From assembly GCF_012489685.1 (NCBI RefSeq), contig NC_080046.1, positions 36,729,176 to 36,793,175 of the forward strand: a DNA stretch of 64,000 nt. The letters are read 5' to 3'. The position numbers were made by a program, and so were the translations under genes. The stretch is from Lotus japonicus. Its lineage: Eukaryota > Streptophyta > Magnoliopsida > Fabales > Fabaceae. The notes beneath the pieces are model-generated. The model ran no database searches and was not told the origin of the DNA. It worked only from the letters and a program-made list of their open reading frames with translations. This document shows, piece after piece, positions 1-10,408 of this stretch. Position 1 is the first letter of the stretch. Every line of letters starts with the position of its first letter.

Positions 1-124
1 CTTTTGTTGTTGAGTTTTATTTCTTTCAGTCCTTGATTCTATTATCAAAAAAAAAATTCACGTTTTTCCGCTTTAAGTTTCTTTTTGGTTACTAAAGTGA
101 CGCCACCGAAATAGGGGTGTTACA
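1..124 (+). repeat. 3' end of a long Ty3/gypsy LTR
   Basis: The window opens inside an LTR read on the plus strand. Its last bases (GGGGTGTTACA, ending at 124) and the preceding TTGGTTACTAAAGTGACGCC block are the reverse complement of the start of the solo LTR at 56800. This identifies the same long-LTR gypsy group. The rest of the LTR lies left of the window. Confidence 0.8.
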
Positions 125-313
125 GTAAGGGTTATGTTCTGGTAGACTTATGCAACTCTGATGTTGATGTATAATATAGCTCTAGTAGTCACTTAAAGAT
201 TTTATGTGTGCAAGTGTACTAGTGAAAAATATTATATATATATATTAAAAAAATGGCCAACTATATATATATATATATATAATTATTAAATAATGAGAAA
301 CCTAGTCCTTACA
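125..313. other. AT-rich insert between LTR end and primer site
   Basis: In the related element at 49041-49061 the LTR end is followed after 3 bases by the primer site. Here 189-192 bases intervene, including (AT)n runs at about 228-284. The block begins GTAAGG and ends CCTTAC, a 6 bp inverted pair, so it could be a small terminal-inverted-repeat insertion. I see no clear target duplication, and it could instead be an LTR variant. Confidence 0.35.
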
Positions 314-316
314 AAG

Positions 317-328
317 TGGTATCAGAGC
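317..328 (+). promoter_or_regulatory. tRNA-Met primer-binding site
   Basis: TGGTATCAGAGC is complementary to the 3' end of plant initiator tRNA-Met and is the usual primer site of Del/Tekay gypsy elements. It marks the start of the internal domain of the plus-strand element whose LTR ends at 124 (or 313). Confidence 0.8.
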
Positions 329-354
329 TTGGTTTCGATCTAGGGACCTGTGGG

Positions 355-390
<36 letters not shown>

Positions 391-405
391 CTTTGGATTT
401 TCATT

Positions 406-799
406 TGTAACATCCTGATCTGACGACTGGCCTCACGGTAACAACACGAGTCTTTTCAGCGTGCTTTGTCCTCACTTGCGCACTTCCCGAGAAAACTTCC
501 CAAGAGGTCACCCATCCCAATATTACTCCAAGGCTAGCACACTTAACCATGGAGTTCTTATGAGTTGGGCTCCCGAAAAGAAGTTGCAACTTGTTGTCAT
601 GAGTAATACCAATCAAATGTTTTATGCCCTCCTCAATTGTATAGTCCATCCCTAAACAGTATCGGAATATCTCTTGTTCGGGTGTGAGATCGGTTCATTC
701 ATGTGCCCCTCCGCCTAGAAGCCTGCCAAGAGCCGCTCCTTGTCCGTGCCTCACTGCACCGGCGATCACTCCCCGCCCTCGTTGGCCCCGGGCGTCACA
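406..799 (-). mobile_element. Cassandra-type LTR, copy 1
   Basis: A 394 bp unit begins TGTAACATC and ends GCGTCACA on the plus strand. An almost identical unit follows after only 2 bases (GG). Positions 495-574 match the reverse complement of plant 5S rRNA, including its internal promoter region. LTRs carrying 5S sequence are the hallmark of Cassandra TRIM elements, so the element reads on the minus strand. No coding capacity is expected; short open frames here are incidental. Confidence 0.8.
495..574 (-). promoter_or_regulatory. 5S rRNA-derived Pol III promoter region in Cassandra LTR
   Basis: On the minus strand the segment carries recognisable 5S gene landmarks: GTTAAGTGTGCT (A-box side) and GATGGGTGACCTCTTGGGAA (C-box side). 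It differs from a real 5S gene at many positions, so it is a 5S-derived promoter module and not a functional rRNA gene. Confidence 0.75.
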
Positions 800-801
800 G
801 G

Positions 802-1195
802 TGTAACATCTTGACCTGACGACTGGCCTCACGGTAACAACACGAGTCTTTTCAGCGCGCTTTGTTCTCACTCGCACGCTTCCCGGGAAAACTTCCTAGG
901 AGGTCACCCATCATAATATTGCTCCAAGGCTAGCACACTTAACCATGGAGTTCTTATTAGTTGGGCTCCCGAAAAGAAGTTGCAACTTGTTGTCATGAGT
1001 AGTACCAATCAAATCTTTTATGCCCTCCTCAACTGTATAGTCCATCCCTATACAGTCTCGAAATATCTCTTGTTCGGGAGTGAGATTGGTTCATTCATGT
1101 GCCCCTCCGCCTAGAAGCCTGCCAGAAGCCGCTCCTTGTCCGTGCCTCACTGCACCGGCGATCACTCCCCGCCCTCATCAGCCCTGAGCGTCACA
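802..1195 (-). mobile_element. Cassandra-type LTR, copy 2
   Basis: This is the second 394 bp unit, directly repeated at an offset of 396 bp from copy 1 and differing by scattered substitutions (for example CTTGACC for CCTGATC near the start). The 5S-like portion is at 891-970. Two LTRs touching with only GG between them is not the intact LTR-internal-LTR layout, so this is a recombined array. Confidence 0.8.
891..970 (-). promoter_or_regulatory. 5S rRNA-derived Pol III promoter region, second copy
   Basis: Counterpart of 495-574 in the second LTR. It keeps the GGTGACCTCCTAGGAAGT-like C-box segment and the GTTAAGTGTGCT segment on the minus strand. Confidence 0.7.
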
Positions 1196-1264
1196 GGCCC
1201 ACCAATTTCCGCTTGGTTCGTCCCCGAACCACACCGTACTGGGAGAGGTTGGCTCTGATAATGG
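1196..1264 (-). mobile_element. Cassandra internal-domain remnant
   Basis: On the minus strand this reads from a primer-site-like ATTATCAGAGCC (about 1251-1262) to a purine-rich GGTGGGCC abutting the LTR at 1195. That matches the very short internal domain of a TRIM element. The 5' LTR that should lie beyond 1264 is missing, so the element is truncated on that side. Confidence 0.6.
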
Positions 1265-2300
1265 TAACCTTCTAACCATTCATTCTCATTCTAGTATAAT
1301 AATCTCCAGTATTCTCGTAGCGCGTGCAACACACCTAATTTACTTATACTGTTTGAGCTTTGACCTTATAGTTATTACACCTATTAAGAATTTATTTGAC
1401 GGTTACTCATGCTTTAACTATGGAAGTTACACGAGGTTTAGAATACCACGCTAAGCCTAGAAAATAGTCTTGCACTGATGCGTTTAAAAGGAAGCGAGAA
1501 GCTGAAGAATGAATCTCAGAGATATTCCTTATGGGTAGTGTACATATTATGTTGAAAGTGTGTAGTTCCGTAGCGGAATCGTTAAGGACTCGATATCAAG
1601 ATATTTGTGACTACTGGATTTTAGGAACTCATTGACTGTTCCAGTGGGTTTTTCTAAATTTCCACCTTCGATGTATTAGGCCTGATCAACTTAATATTGA
1701 GGGGGTGATATTCGGAATCACAGCTGGCTATGGACTTTGATAGAAGGGTTGGTAAAATAAAATTGATTTGATCGAAGATTAGTCGAGTTTGGGAGGAAAA
1801 GTTCTCATTAATTATTAGTTTTCTTGCGAAGGAGTTATAGTTTTAAGAAATGGATATTCATTTAAGAAGTATTGAAGAATTAAAGGCCATTAGAGGTCCA
1901 AACTTGGTGAAGGTTTAGGTTTTAAGTCTATGAAATCTTGTCTTAAGTGTGTAGGACTCGAAGTTTGTCAGAATTTGAATGTGAGATTAAGAAGTTGATT
2001 GACGGGATGGTGATCAAGTTACAGAAAGGAAAGTGTTAGTATTAAGAAGAATACTTGAGGTTTTCATATTTGGACAAGTTCTTAAAGTCTAAGAGTGAAT
2101 GGAACTTTGTTATGGATTTCGATGTTGCATGCTAGGCTTAGCCTTTACTCATTTCTTGGTTCATGGTTCATTTTATTTTGCTCAAAGTGATCCTAATTTA
2201 TATTTTATCATTTCATAGAATTCTTCGTAATTTTTGATATAGAAATGTATCATTTTTTATTTTTCTCTTAACTCTATCAGCTAAATCTTTCGGTGCCTAA
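1265..2300 (+). pseudogene. Decayed gypsy internal region
   Basis: No long open frame remains. At 1350-1390 the text parallels the post-protease segment of the gypsy gag-protease at 53005-53045. From about 1395 to 2060 it is clearly similar to the reverse complement of 15880-17170, the internal part of the gypsy cluster: shared landmarks are CTCATTGACTGTTCCAGTGGG, GAGGGGGTGATATTCGGAATC and CATTTAAGAAGTATTGAAG. The same non-coding internal sequence is therefore shared by two element copies with different LTR subfamilies. Similarity fades past about 2060. Confidence 0.65.
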
Positions 2301-2315
2301 TCAATTCCTACCGAA

Positions 2316-3022
2316 TTGGTAAAATATCTTCCCTCTTCCTTGGCTCTCCCTCCTCCACCTCACCCCATCACCCAATCTCGTTCACTCCCTCTCCCTCTCA
2401 ACCAATCAGCTCTTATCCTCTGTCATTCTCGACCACTCACTATATCTCACGCTCACTCTCTCTCTCTTTCTCTTTATTGTGCACGTTTCTTTCTCTCTAA
2501 CAGCAGCATCTTCTTTTTCTACTTGTTCTCCTTTTCTTCATTTTTCTTTCCCTTGCAGCAGCCATACCCATTTATTCTTCCCCATCACCAATACTCTTTC
2601 TTCCTTCATGTGACAATAACCACCATGCTTATTTCTTCTCCTCACATTCCAGCACCCAAAACGCACATAATGGTCCCTCTTTCTCCTTCACGCAACAACA
2701 CCAGCTCCTTCTCCTTAGTTCACTTTCTTTGTTGCAGCACCCACACCACCATGGTCCATGGACAAAGACCAGCCACACCACCTCCATTTTTCTTCTCCAA
2801 CCATGGCTTCCTTCGTGGTACTCACAACCAGCCACCACAACCGTTCCTCCTTGTTTCCATGGCCGCACCACACTCACGCATCATCACCATGAAACAACCA
2901 AGAAGCCAGCACCATCACCAACGTGTTTCTTCTTCCTCCTTCCATAAACGAGCCACCATCGCTACTCTTTTTCTCATGACCAAGAGCCACCACCAACCAC
3001 CACCACCTTGGCTTTTAATTGT
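2316..3022 (+). other. Pyrimidine-rich low-complexity stretch
   Basis: A CT- and CCA-rich stretch, with (CT)n around 2455-2475 and many CACCAC triplets. It gives a 268-residue open frame (2316-3122) rich in Ser, His and Pro. I recognise no domain, and the frame runs across the boundary of the tandem duplication at 3023. I read it as low-complexity LTR leader sequence, not a gene. Confidence 0.5.
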
Positions 3023-4582
3023 AGGCGAGAGCACCACCAACAAACATCCCCATGCCTTCTTCTTCAATGGAAGAAAACTACGAGCAACAGAGGAGAACGA
3101 CGCGCCGACGTCGCCAACTTAGCCCTTCATTTCCGGTGTCATCACGCCTCCGTTCACAGCGAGGTTAGTACCGTTGGAACTCTTGCGACGTGCACAACAA
3201 AAACCCATGTTCTGGATCGTCGTTCCATCGCCGTCGACCGCCGCCGCCTTCGGGAGTTTTTTCCGGTCAACTCCGGCGACCAATGGAAAAACGGAGTGTA
3301 CTGCGACGATCCTTGCCGCGATGAGAGTAAAACCCTATTTTCAATTTCATATTTGGGACATTTTCTTCGACGACCCGACAACCACCGTCGACCTTCGGTT
3401 GAACTTTCTGGGCAAACCGTCGACTCTTTGGGGAAACGGACTACACCGTTGAGTTTCTGACCGCGAAAGGATGAAGGAGCAACCTTCCTTTGTGAGTCCG
3501 GCGACAATTTCTCCGTCAACCCCGTGAGCCGCAACTTTCTCTGGCAACTCTTCGGCGACAAGTTTCAGAAACTTGATTTTCGTAAGCCTTCAACTCTTGC
3601 ATATGTTTTAGCCTCGAGTAAGCAAGTTTTAAAGAAAAATCAACATTTTCATTGTTATTGTGAAAATCGAAGTTTAACAGTTGATTAGTGAAGAGTTGCG
3701 ATTTATTTTACAAAATGGTTTTCATTTCAAAAAGAGATAAGTACTCTACTAATTACTGTAGTTGTTGACTGAAAAAGAGTCGTTTAACATGTGTTCGCTT
3801 CGAGTCAATTGCCTGAAGTCATAGCCCTAGACTTGAGAAGTAAGTAGCTCAATTAGTGATTTCGTTAAGTATCCTTGTGAAAGGTACGATAAACGGAAGC
3901 ACCTTGCATCGAAACTACACAAAGGAAGGAATCGAGCCGGCGTAGGAAAACAAAGATGTAATCGGATCGGAGTTGCACCTTAGTATGGAATTTGGCTAAG
4001 GTGAGGGCAACTTACCTTTGCTAGCTAATGTTTTAGGCGTCGATCAATTCGACTTGGTATATTGTTTATGCACTTGATTGTTGATTGACTGGGAAATGTT
4101 TTCTGGAGGCTTCGGCCGAGTGAACTAATTGAGACGTCTGTCTCCGTTTTCTGAGGCTTCGGCCGACATTGTTGATTGGGATTTGCTTATCGCTTTGATT
4201 GATTGTTGATTGATTCACATGCTATGTGCTAAATGGTTAATCTTAGGATGTGTTGATATATGTGCCATGATTGTTGGATTGTGCTAACTTGGTTGTGCAA
4301 TTATACATATATCTGTTGTACGTCAGAGTGTGGGAAAACAGGTAGCCATGCCATAATCATGATGAGATTTTGGACAGTTTGACGGGACGAACCGAGGTTC
4401 GGACCCCTATTATTATTTTAGTAGATTGAGACCTTCTCTGAGAGTTACTTGGGATGATGAGATCTTTTAAACTCATAAGATTAGAGACAAACATAAATGA
4501 AATCTAGTTTTCAAGAAAAATTCACAATTTACTAAACGACATCTGAACTCTTTAAATAATGATAACAATTTCAGATAAAAGC
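3023..4582 (+). repeat. Tandem duplication inside LTR, copy 1 (1560 bp)
   Basis: The unit starts AGGCGAGAGCACCACC and ends TTTCAGATAAAAGC. The next copy begins immediately at 4583. The two copies are very similar along their length, with scattered substitutions and small indels. The unit contains the LTR landmark GGCTTCGGCCGA twice. Short open frames in it are conserved only because of the duplication. Confidence 0.85.
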
Positions 4583-6147
4583 AGGCGAGAGCACCACCAA
4601 CAAACATCCCCATGCCTTCTTCTTCAATGGAAGAAAACGACGAGCAATAGAGGAGAACGACTCGCCAACGTCGCCAACTTCGCCCTTCATTTCCGGTGTC
4701 ATCACACCTCCGTTCACAGCGAGGTTAGTACCATTGGAACTCTTGCGACGTCCACAACAAAAACCCATGTTTCGTATCGTCGTTCCGTCGCCGTCGACCG
4801 CCGCCGCTGCCGCCTTCAGGAGCTTTTTCCGGTCAAATCCGGCGACCAATGGAAAAACGGAGTGTACTGCGACGATCCTTTCCGCGACGAGAGTAAAACC
4901 CTATTTTCAATTTCATATTTGGGACACTTTCTTCGACGACCCGACGACCACTGTCGATCTTCGGTTTAACTTTCTGGGCAAACCGTCGACTCTTTGGGGA
5001 AACAGACTACGCCGTTGAGTTTCTGACCGTGAAAGGATGAAGGAGCAACCTTCCTTTGTGTGTCCGGTGACAATTTCTCCGTCAACAACGTGAGCCGCAA
5101 CTTTCTCTAGCAACTCTTCGGCGACAAGTTTTAGAAACTTGATTTTCGTATGCCTTCAACTCTTGTATATGTTTTAGCCTCGAGTAAGCAAATTTTAAAG
5201 AAAAATCAACATTGTCATTGTTATTGTGAAAATCGAAGTTTAACAGTTGATTAGTGAAGAGTTGCGATTTATTTTACAAAATGGTTTTCATTTCAAAAAG
5301 AGATAAGTACTCTACTAATTACTGTAGTTGATGACTGAAAAAGAGTCGTTTAACATGTGTTCGCTTCGAGTCAATTGCCTGAAGTCATAGCCCTAGACTT
5401 AAGAAGTAAGTAGCTCGATTAGTGATTTCGTTAAGTATCCTTGTGAAAGGTACGATAAACGGAAGCACCTTGCATCGAAGCTACACAAAGGAAGGAATCG
5501 AGCCGACGCAGGCAAACAAAGATGTAATCGGATCGGAGTTGCACCTTATTATGGAATTTGGCTAAGGTGAGGGCAACTTACCTTTGCTAGCTAATGTTTT
5601 AGGCGTCGATCAATTCGACTTGGTTTATTGTTTATGCACTTGATTGTTGGTTGACTGGGAAATGTTTTCTGGAGGCTTCGGCCGAGTGAACTAATTGAGA
5701 CGTGTGTCTCCGTTTTCTGAGGCTTCGGCCGACATTGTTGATTGGGATTTGCTTATCGCTTTGTTTGATTGTTGATTGATTCACATGCTATGTGCTAAAT
5801 GGTTAATCTTAGGATGTGTTGATATATGTGCCATGATTGTTGGATTTTGCAAACTTGGTTGTGCAATTATACATATATCTGTTGTAGGTCAGAGTGTGGG
5901 AAAACAGGTAGCTATGCCATACTCTTGATGAGATTTTGGAAAGTTTGACGGGACGAACTGAGGTTCGGACCCTATTGTTATTTTAGTGGATCGAGACCTT
6001 CTCTTGGAGTTACTTGGGATGATGGGATCTTTTAAACTCATAAGATTAGAGATAAACATAAATGAAAACTAATTTTCAAGGAAAATTCATCATTTACTAA
6101 ACAACATCTGAACTCTTTAAATAATGATAACAATCTCAGATAAAAGC
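4583..6147 (+). repeat. Tandem duplication inside LTR, copy 2 (about 1565 bp)
   Basis: Second copy of the unit at 3023, ending CTCAGATAAAAGC at 6147. It has small differences, such as an extra GCCGCTGCC-type triplet gain near 4800. The copies differ enough to suggest the duplication is older than the cluster at 10943. Confidence 0.85.
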
Positions 6148-6158
6148 TTAGGGACAAT

Positions 6159-6220
6159 ATACTCTAGCTAGACACATGTATACTCTAGCTAGACAATATA
6201 CTCCAGCTAGACACATGTAT
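6159..6220 (+). repeat. Short tandem repeat in LTR
   Basis: About three copies of a unit of roughly 18-21 bp, TATACTCTAGCTAGACACATG and variants. It lies about 1.2 kb from the LTR 3' end. That is the place where other LTRs in this window carry different tandem repeats. Confidence 0.7.
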
Positions 6221-6710
6221 CCTGGTGAGGACGGTCGTTGTTTGGCTAACCATATTGCACTCATGCATTTATTTGTGAAAGATGCCTTCGGGTACCTCGG
6301 GCATTTGACGGGGGATATGATCGACCGCACGGTTAGGATCGACCTGTTGATGTCGGGCACATCAGAGGAAAAAGTCGACCCATAGGGTTAGGACTGATCC
6401 GGCTATGTCTAGGTTGTAAGCGACACCCGAGGGATATGGTCGACATAAGGCCAGTGTTAGGACCGACTCGATCGTGCCCATCCTACTTCTTCCGGAACAT
6501 TTTGAATTGACGTTGCATGACATATCATGCACTCTAACTATAGTTGTTGAGATCTTGATGATTTGATGTTGATAAACATCGTTATGTGTTTTGATGATGT
6601 GATGTTGATAAATATCGTTATATGTTTGGATGATTGAACTGTGTTAGAGATTCGATAACATGCAATGTATATACCTTAGGGTTGGCAATACAACACTTAT
6701 ATGTATATAT

Positions 6711-6742
<32 letters not shown>

Positions 6743-6758
6743 ACCCCATATTCATCAC

Positions 6759-6920
6759 ATGTTGTTTGTATTATCTATGATATTTTGTGAGTTGACCCTC
6801 GCGCCTTGGCTTTGTGTGTATGTTTGTGTTTGGGCGGTCAGCCTGCTACCAGACGTTCAACAGCTGATTTGTGATGATTCGTCGTTTGGGGAGGACCCGG
6901 AGCGAAATGACTACTATTGA
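6759..6920 (+). CDS. LTR-embedded open frame (53 codons), unknown function
   Basis: A short frame from ATG 6759 to TGA 6918-6920 inside the LTR, unknown to me. It ends FGEDPERNDYY. A frame at 11544-11756 (minus) ends CGKEPERNDYY, and the frame at 57212-57298 (minus) ends FGEDPERNDYY, all at the equivalent place 412-601 bp from the LTR end. Between this copy and 11544 the colinear match extends upstream through a TLAPWLC segment. The last six codons differ only by synonymous changes, but further upstream most changes alter the residue. It could be a relic of a longer reading frame. Confidence 0.35.
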   Translation: MLFVLSMIFCELTLAPWLCVYVCVWAVSLLPDVQQLICDDSSFGEDPERNDYY

Positions 6921-7396
6921 GCCTTCAACGTGGACCCGGACGTCATGTAGGATTGGATGAGGGTCGATGTTAGGAGTATAGTATATGGGATGTCGTTGTC
7001 ACAACTCTAATTTTCATTTCTTATTTTGGGGCAGGGTAGGTCCCCGACTATTAGCTTTTTGAGTGATTCTCTTCCATGGGGATCACAGAGAGTAGTCGGA
7101 CATTAGGAAGTCTGGAGGAGGTTGTTTTGAGCTGACTCTCTCATGTTTTGGAGGACTGTACTTATAAACTTCTCACTTGATTTCTGGACTTGTACTATTT
7201 TGCCTTTGAGCTCACTTTCTGTCGCTTGTCAATACTTGTGACACTTTTGGTTACAGCAGGGCTGTAATAGTATTGTATATTAGTTTATGTTTATCGCATT
7301 TTGGGTTGCGTCTTTATTCTGAAAATGTCTTTTATTCTAAAAAGAAAACGAAAATAAAAATACCTGCTTTTCCGCTTTGCTTTTCGGGATGTTACA

Positions 7397-7579
7397 ACTT
7401 GCTTGCCTTTAGGTGTACGGTCATCCATATGAAAAGGTTAGAGGGGAACTCTGCGACTGTGAGAAGTCGTAAGTGGTCTCTGAATCGATGCATCATTAGA
7501 ACGGTAACACTAACACTAATGCGATAAAAAAAAACGGCTCACGGATTCATAAGTGATAGGAGTTGGGTGAATACGTCAC
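7397..7579. other. Unassigned junction sequence
   Basis: Lies between the gypsy LTR end and the start of recognisable copia gag. It contains an A-rich run near 7526-7535. No LTR end, primer site or gene is visible, so the 5' LTR of the Sirevirus is missing here. Confidence 0.4.
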
Positions 7580-7897
7580 TTGTGGAAGAGGGACGCCACA
7601 CCACCAATCTTGGATGGTACTAACTATGACTATTGGAAAGCTCACATGATAGAATTCTTGAGATCCATTGAATGCAAGACAGGGAAATCCATTGTCAAAG
7701 GTTGGAAGCATCCCGTGAAAAGTGACAAAGAAGGAACTTCAACCACTGAATTGAAGCCTGAGGAAGAGTGGACCAAGGAAGAAGACGATGAAGCTTTAGC
7801 AAACTCAAAAGCACTGAATGCCATCTTCAATGGAGTGGACAAGAACATGTTCAGGTTGATTAATACCAAAGACATGGTGGTCATGACTCCCATTTAA
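7580..7897 (+). pseudogene. gag: Copia gag, N-terminal fragment
   Basis: This 105-codon frame carries the copia gag opening: LDGTNYDYWKAHM, the GWKHPV segment, LKPEEEWTKEEDDEAL and ALNAIFNGVDKNMFRLI. In intact legume relatives this region continues into a UBN2-type domain. Here the frame breaks after about residue 95 and runs into unrelated sequence. The true N-terminus is also doubtful because the upstream leader is missing. Gag would form the particle; this piece cannot do so alone. Confidence 0.75.
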
Positions 7898-9055
7898 ATG
7901 AATGACTCGAGTAGATGAGGATAGGAAGCTAATCAAATCGAATCTCTTGACGGTAGTAACACACTGTCTCAGATCGATCGATGGTCGAACCGACGAGCCA
8001 AACCCTAGCATACAATATGTGTTAGTATTAGGCATTCAGAGGGGAAATACACTATTAGAAAACCCTTAGTATTCAGAAATGATGAAGCATAGTAGCCGAT
8101 TTGTCCCGACTTGAAGGCAGAATAAAATAATTGACCAACCAGTGCCCTAGGTTACTATTCACCCATGATGACATACTACTATTCATCAATAGTAAGCACC
8201 ATGATGGCTTCTAGTTCCCATAAACCCCTCCTGAATGATGCCTGGACGAGCACAGACCTGCAGCAGCACCTAGAGCCTTGTGATAATCAGCTTGCATGCA
8301 ATTCCATAGGTGGTGCAACTTGGTTAAGCTCTTAATATTGATTTGCTTAATTTAGCCACTTACAGCTTATAAAATGGTACCATTCGAACCCCTTGAGCCT
8401 CAGACATTCCATTCCAACACTTAGCCTCTTCAGATAGTGCCCATAGAGCTCATAGAGAGTGAGAGACCGAGAAGGGCTTCACAAGCTTCTTCTCTTAGAT
8501 TCTCTCAAATTACTGAGTGTTAGAGAGTAATTTTCGTTCCATTGAGTTCCTGAGAGGGTAAGGATTCGATATGGGTCAATTTCATGAAGCTTTGAGCCCA
8601 GAAAACCCAAACCCGCGAGCACCCTGCAACTCCGGCGAGCATTTTCCAGAATCCGGCGAGTTCTTCAACCTGTAACTCGACTTTTCTCACGTTCCATACC
8701 TCCATAGCAACACCTATTAGCACCACGTTCATCCCCATAACCTGTAGAACAAGTCCCAGTGCCCGGAACAGTACGGCGGTGACGATTTCAGCACCTCTGA
8801 TCATCTTCTCCGGCGAACCTCGTCTTCTCCGACCAGTGAGTTTCTGCAACTCTCTCATTTTCGCGTTGATTTCGATCCAAAACTTATCCTTAAGCATGTT
8901 AGGACATTTTTAGGAAGCTTTAGACTAGTTTTGAGCCTCGAATGATCATGAATTAGCAGAACCAATATTTGAATTTTCAAACTCGAGCATGCTATCGGGT
9001 TGAGCTTCAGGCCTCGGATTGGAGTGCCAAATTGATTAGTTTATGCTTCTGGAAC
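7898..9055. other. Unassigned insertion with promoter-like features
   Basis: This separates two gag fragments. It contains a possible TATA element (CTTATAAAATGG near 8366), a GAGAGTGAGAGACC leader-like stretch and repeated CCGGCGAG motifs, resembling an LTR U3-R region. No coding frame I recognise lies in it, and the 125-residue minus-strand frame at 8520-8897 shows no known motif. Ends and target duplication are not resolvable. Part of gag may have been deleted at the same time. Confidence 0.4.
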
Positions 9056-10408
9056 ATGGTAGAGCCTTTTAGGATAGATAGAATCGATGATGAAGCTCTG
9101 AGGCGAGGTGAAATATCTGAGGAGGAACTTGCTGAAACTTACAAACTTCTATTCAATAACTGGAAGGATGCTTGTGAAAAAGGAATGAAGTTGGAAGGAT
9201 TTGTCAAGAATCTGGAAATTGAGAAGCAGAATTTGCTGATCTTGAATGGCAGTCTTCAAGAAGAAGTCACTCTATTGAAGTCAAAAATTGAAGGTATGAT
9301 AAAATATGTTCGTATGTTGAATAAAGGAACTGATGTGTTTGATTTGATTTTAGAAATAGGAAAAGTTGCAAAGGATATGATAGGCTTAGGCTATACTGAA
9401 GATCCAACATCAGAAAAAAATAAAAAGATGAGTAATAAGTTCATTCCCGCAGAGAAGAAGACTGAGTTCAAGATGTAAAAACGAATGTCCCAACATGATT
9501 TTCAACAAGGATATCGGCAGATTCCTTATTCTTATCCTCCAACTCAGAAAATGAGAAGCTCAACCTGGAGATACCATCACTGTGGTAAGCATGGGCATAT
9601 AAGACCCTATTGTTACAGGCTGTATGGAACACCTCAACACTGGAAAGCTACTCAGATGCACACTCCTGCTAATCCAAAAAGAAGAGAGTGGAAATCCAAG
9701 AGCATTGTAACTGCACTGGTTGCCTACACCTCTTTGAGAGTATCTTCTAAGGAGGATTGGTACTTTGATAGTGGATGTTCCAGGCACATGACTGGTGTGA
9801 AGATGTACCTAGACAATATCAAACCACACTCAACCAGCTTTGTCACCTTTGGTGACGGTGCTAAAGGAAAGATCAAGGGATCTGGAAAGATTGTAAGTGG
9901 TGGTTTTCCAAATCTGAGTAATGTTCTACTGGTGGAAGGCTTAACTGATAACCTGATTAGCATAAGTCAACTATGTGACTTGGATCTAAATGTCTCATTC
10001 AAAAAAGATGGCTGCACTGTTACTGATGAGAATGAGGAAATTGTCATGACTGGAGTGAGATCCAAAGACTATTGTTACATGTGGTCTCCACAGAACAAGG
10101 CTATATCCTCAGTGTGCCTAGTATCAAAGGAAGATGAAGCAAAGCTGTGGCATCAAAAATTAGGGCATCTAAACCCTACGAGCATGAAGAAGGTTATATT
10201 TAAAGAAGCCATCAGAGGTATTCCCAAACTGAAGATTGAAGAAGACAAAGTGTGTGGAGAATGCCAAATTGGAAAGCAGACCAAGACTTCTCACAAGAAA
10301 CTGACTCAGATTGGTACAACAAGATCTTTGGAACTGCTACACATGGACTTAATGGGACCAATACAAAGAAAGCTTTGGTGGGAAAAGGTATGTGTTTGTA
10401 TGTGTTGA
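9056..10408 (+). pseudogene. gag-pol: Copia gag C-terminus, protease and integrase start
   Basis: One reading frame with a single in-frame TAA (9476-9478). In order: a coiled-coil-like gag segment (EISEEELAETYKLLFNNW, then QEEVTLLKSKI); a zinc knuckle whose first Cys is replaced (WRYHHCGKHGHIRPYC, consensus starts C-x2-C); aspartic protease DWYFDSGCSRHMTG; the GAG-pre-integrase motif LWHQKLGHLN; the Cys pair of the integrase zinc finger (CGECQIGK); and the first integrase catalytic Asp in LLHMDLMGP. The frame then slips at about 10380 and ends at 10408. Confidence 0.8.

Larger units (their letters stand above)
2301..7396 (+). repeat. Long gypsy LTR (left edge uncertain) with internal duplication
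   Basis: The right end (TTTTCGGGATGTTACA, ending 7396) and the stretch 6230-7396 match, in reverse, the solo LTR 56800-60403 and the cluster LTRs. Shared blocks include GGCTTCGGCCGA, GGGCAGGGTAGGTCCCCGACTA and GTATATTAGTTTATGTTTATCGCA. No canonical TGTAAG start is visible to the left, so the LTR is truncated or rearranged there. It is probably the 3' LTR of the element whose 5' LTR ends at 124. No primer site follows 7396. Confidence 0.6.

Noticed and set aside
317..328. tRNA gene fragment
   Set aside because: The 12 bases are complementary to a tRNA 3' end and sit next to LTR ends. No cloverleaf follows.
495..970. Two functional 5S rRNA genes
   Set aside because: Many changes against plant 5S and placement inside TG...CA LTR units point to Cassandra-type LTRs.
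2316..3122. 268-residue open frame as a protein gene
   Set aside because: Low-complexity Ser/His/Pro composition from CT- and CCA-rich DNA, no domain, and it crosses the edge of the tandem duplication at 3023.
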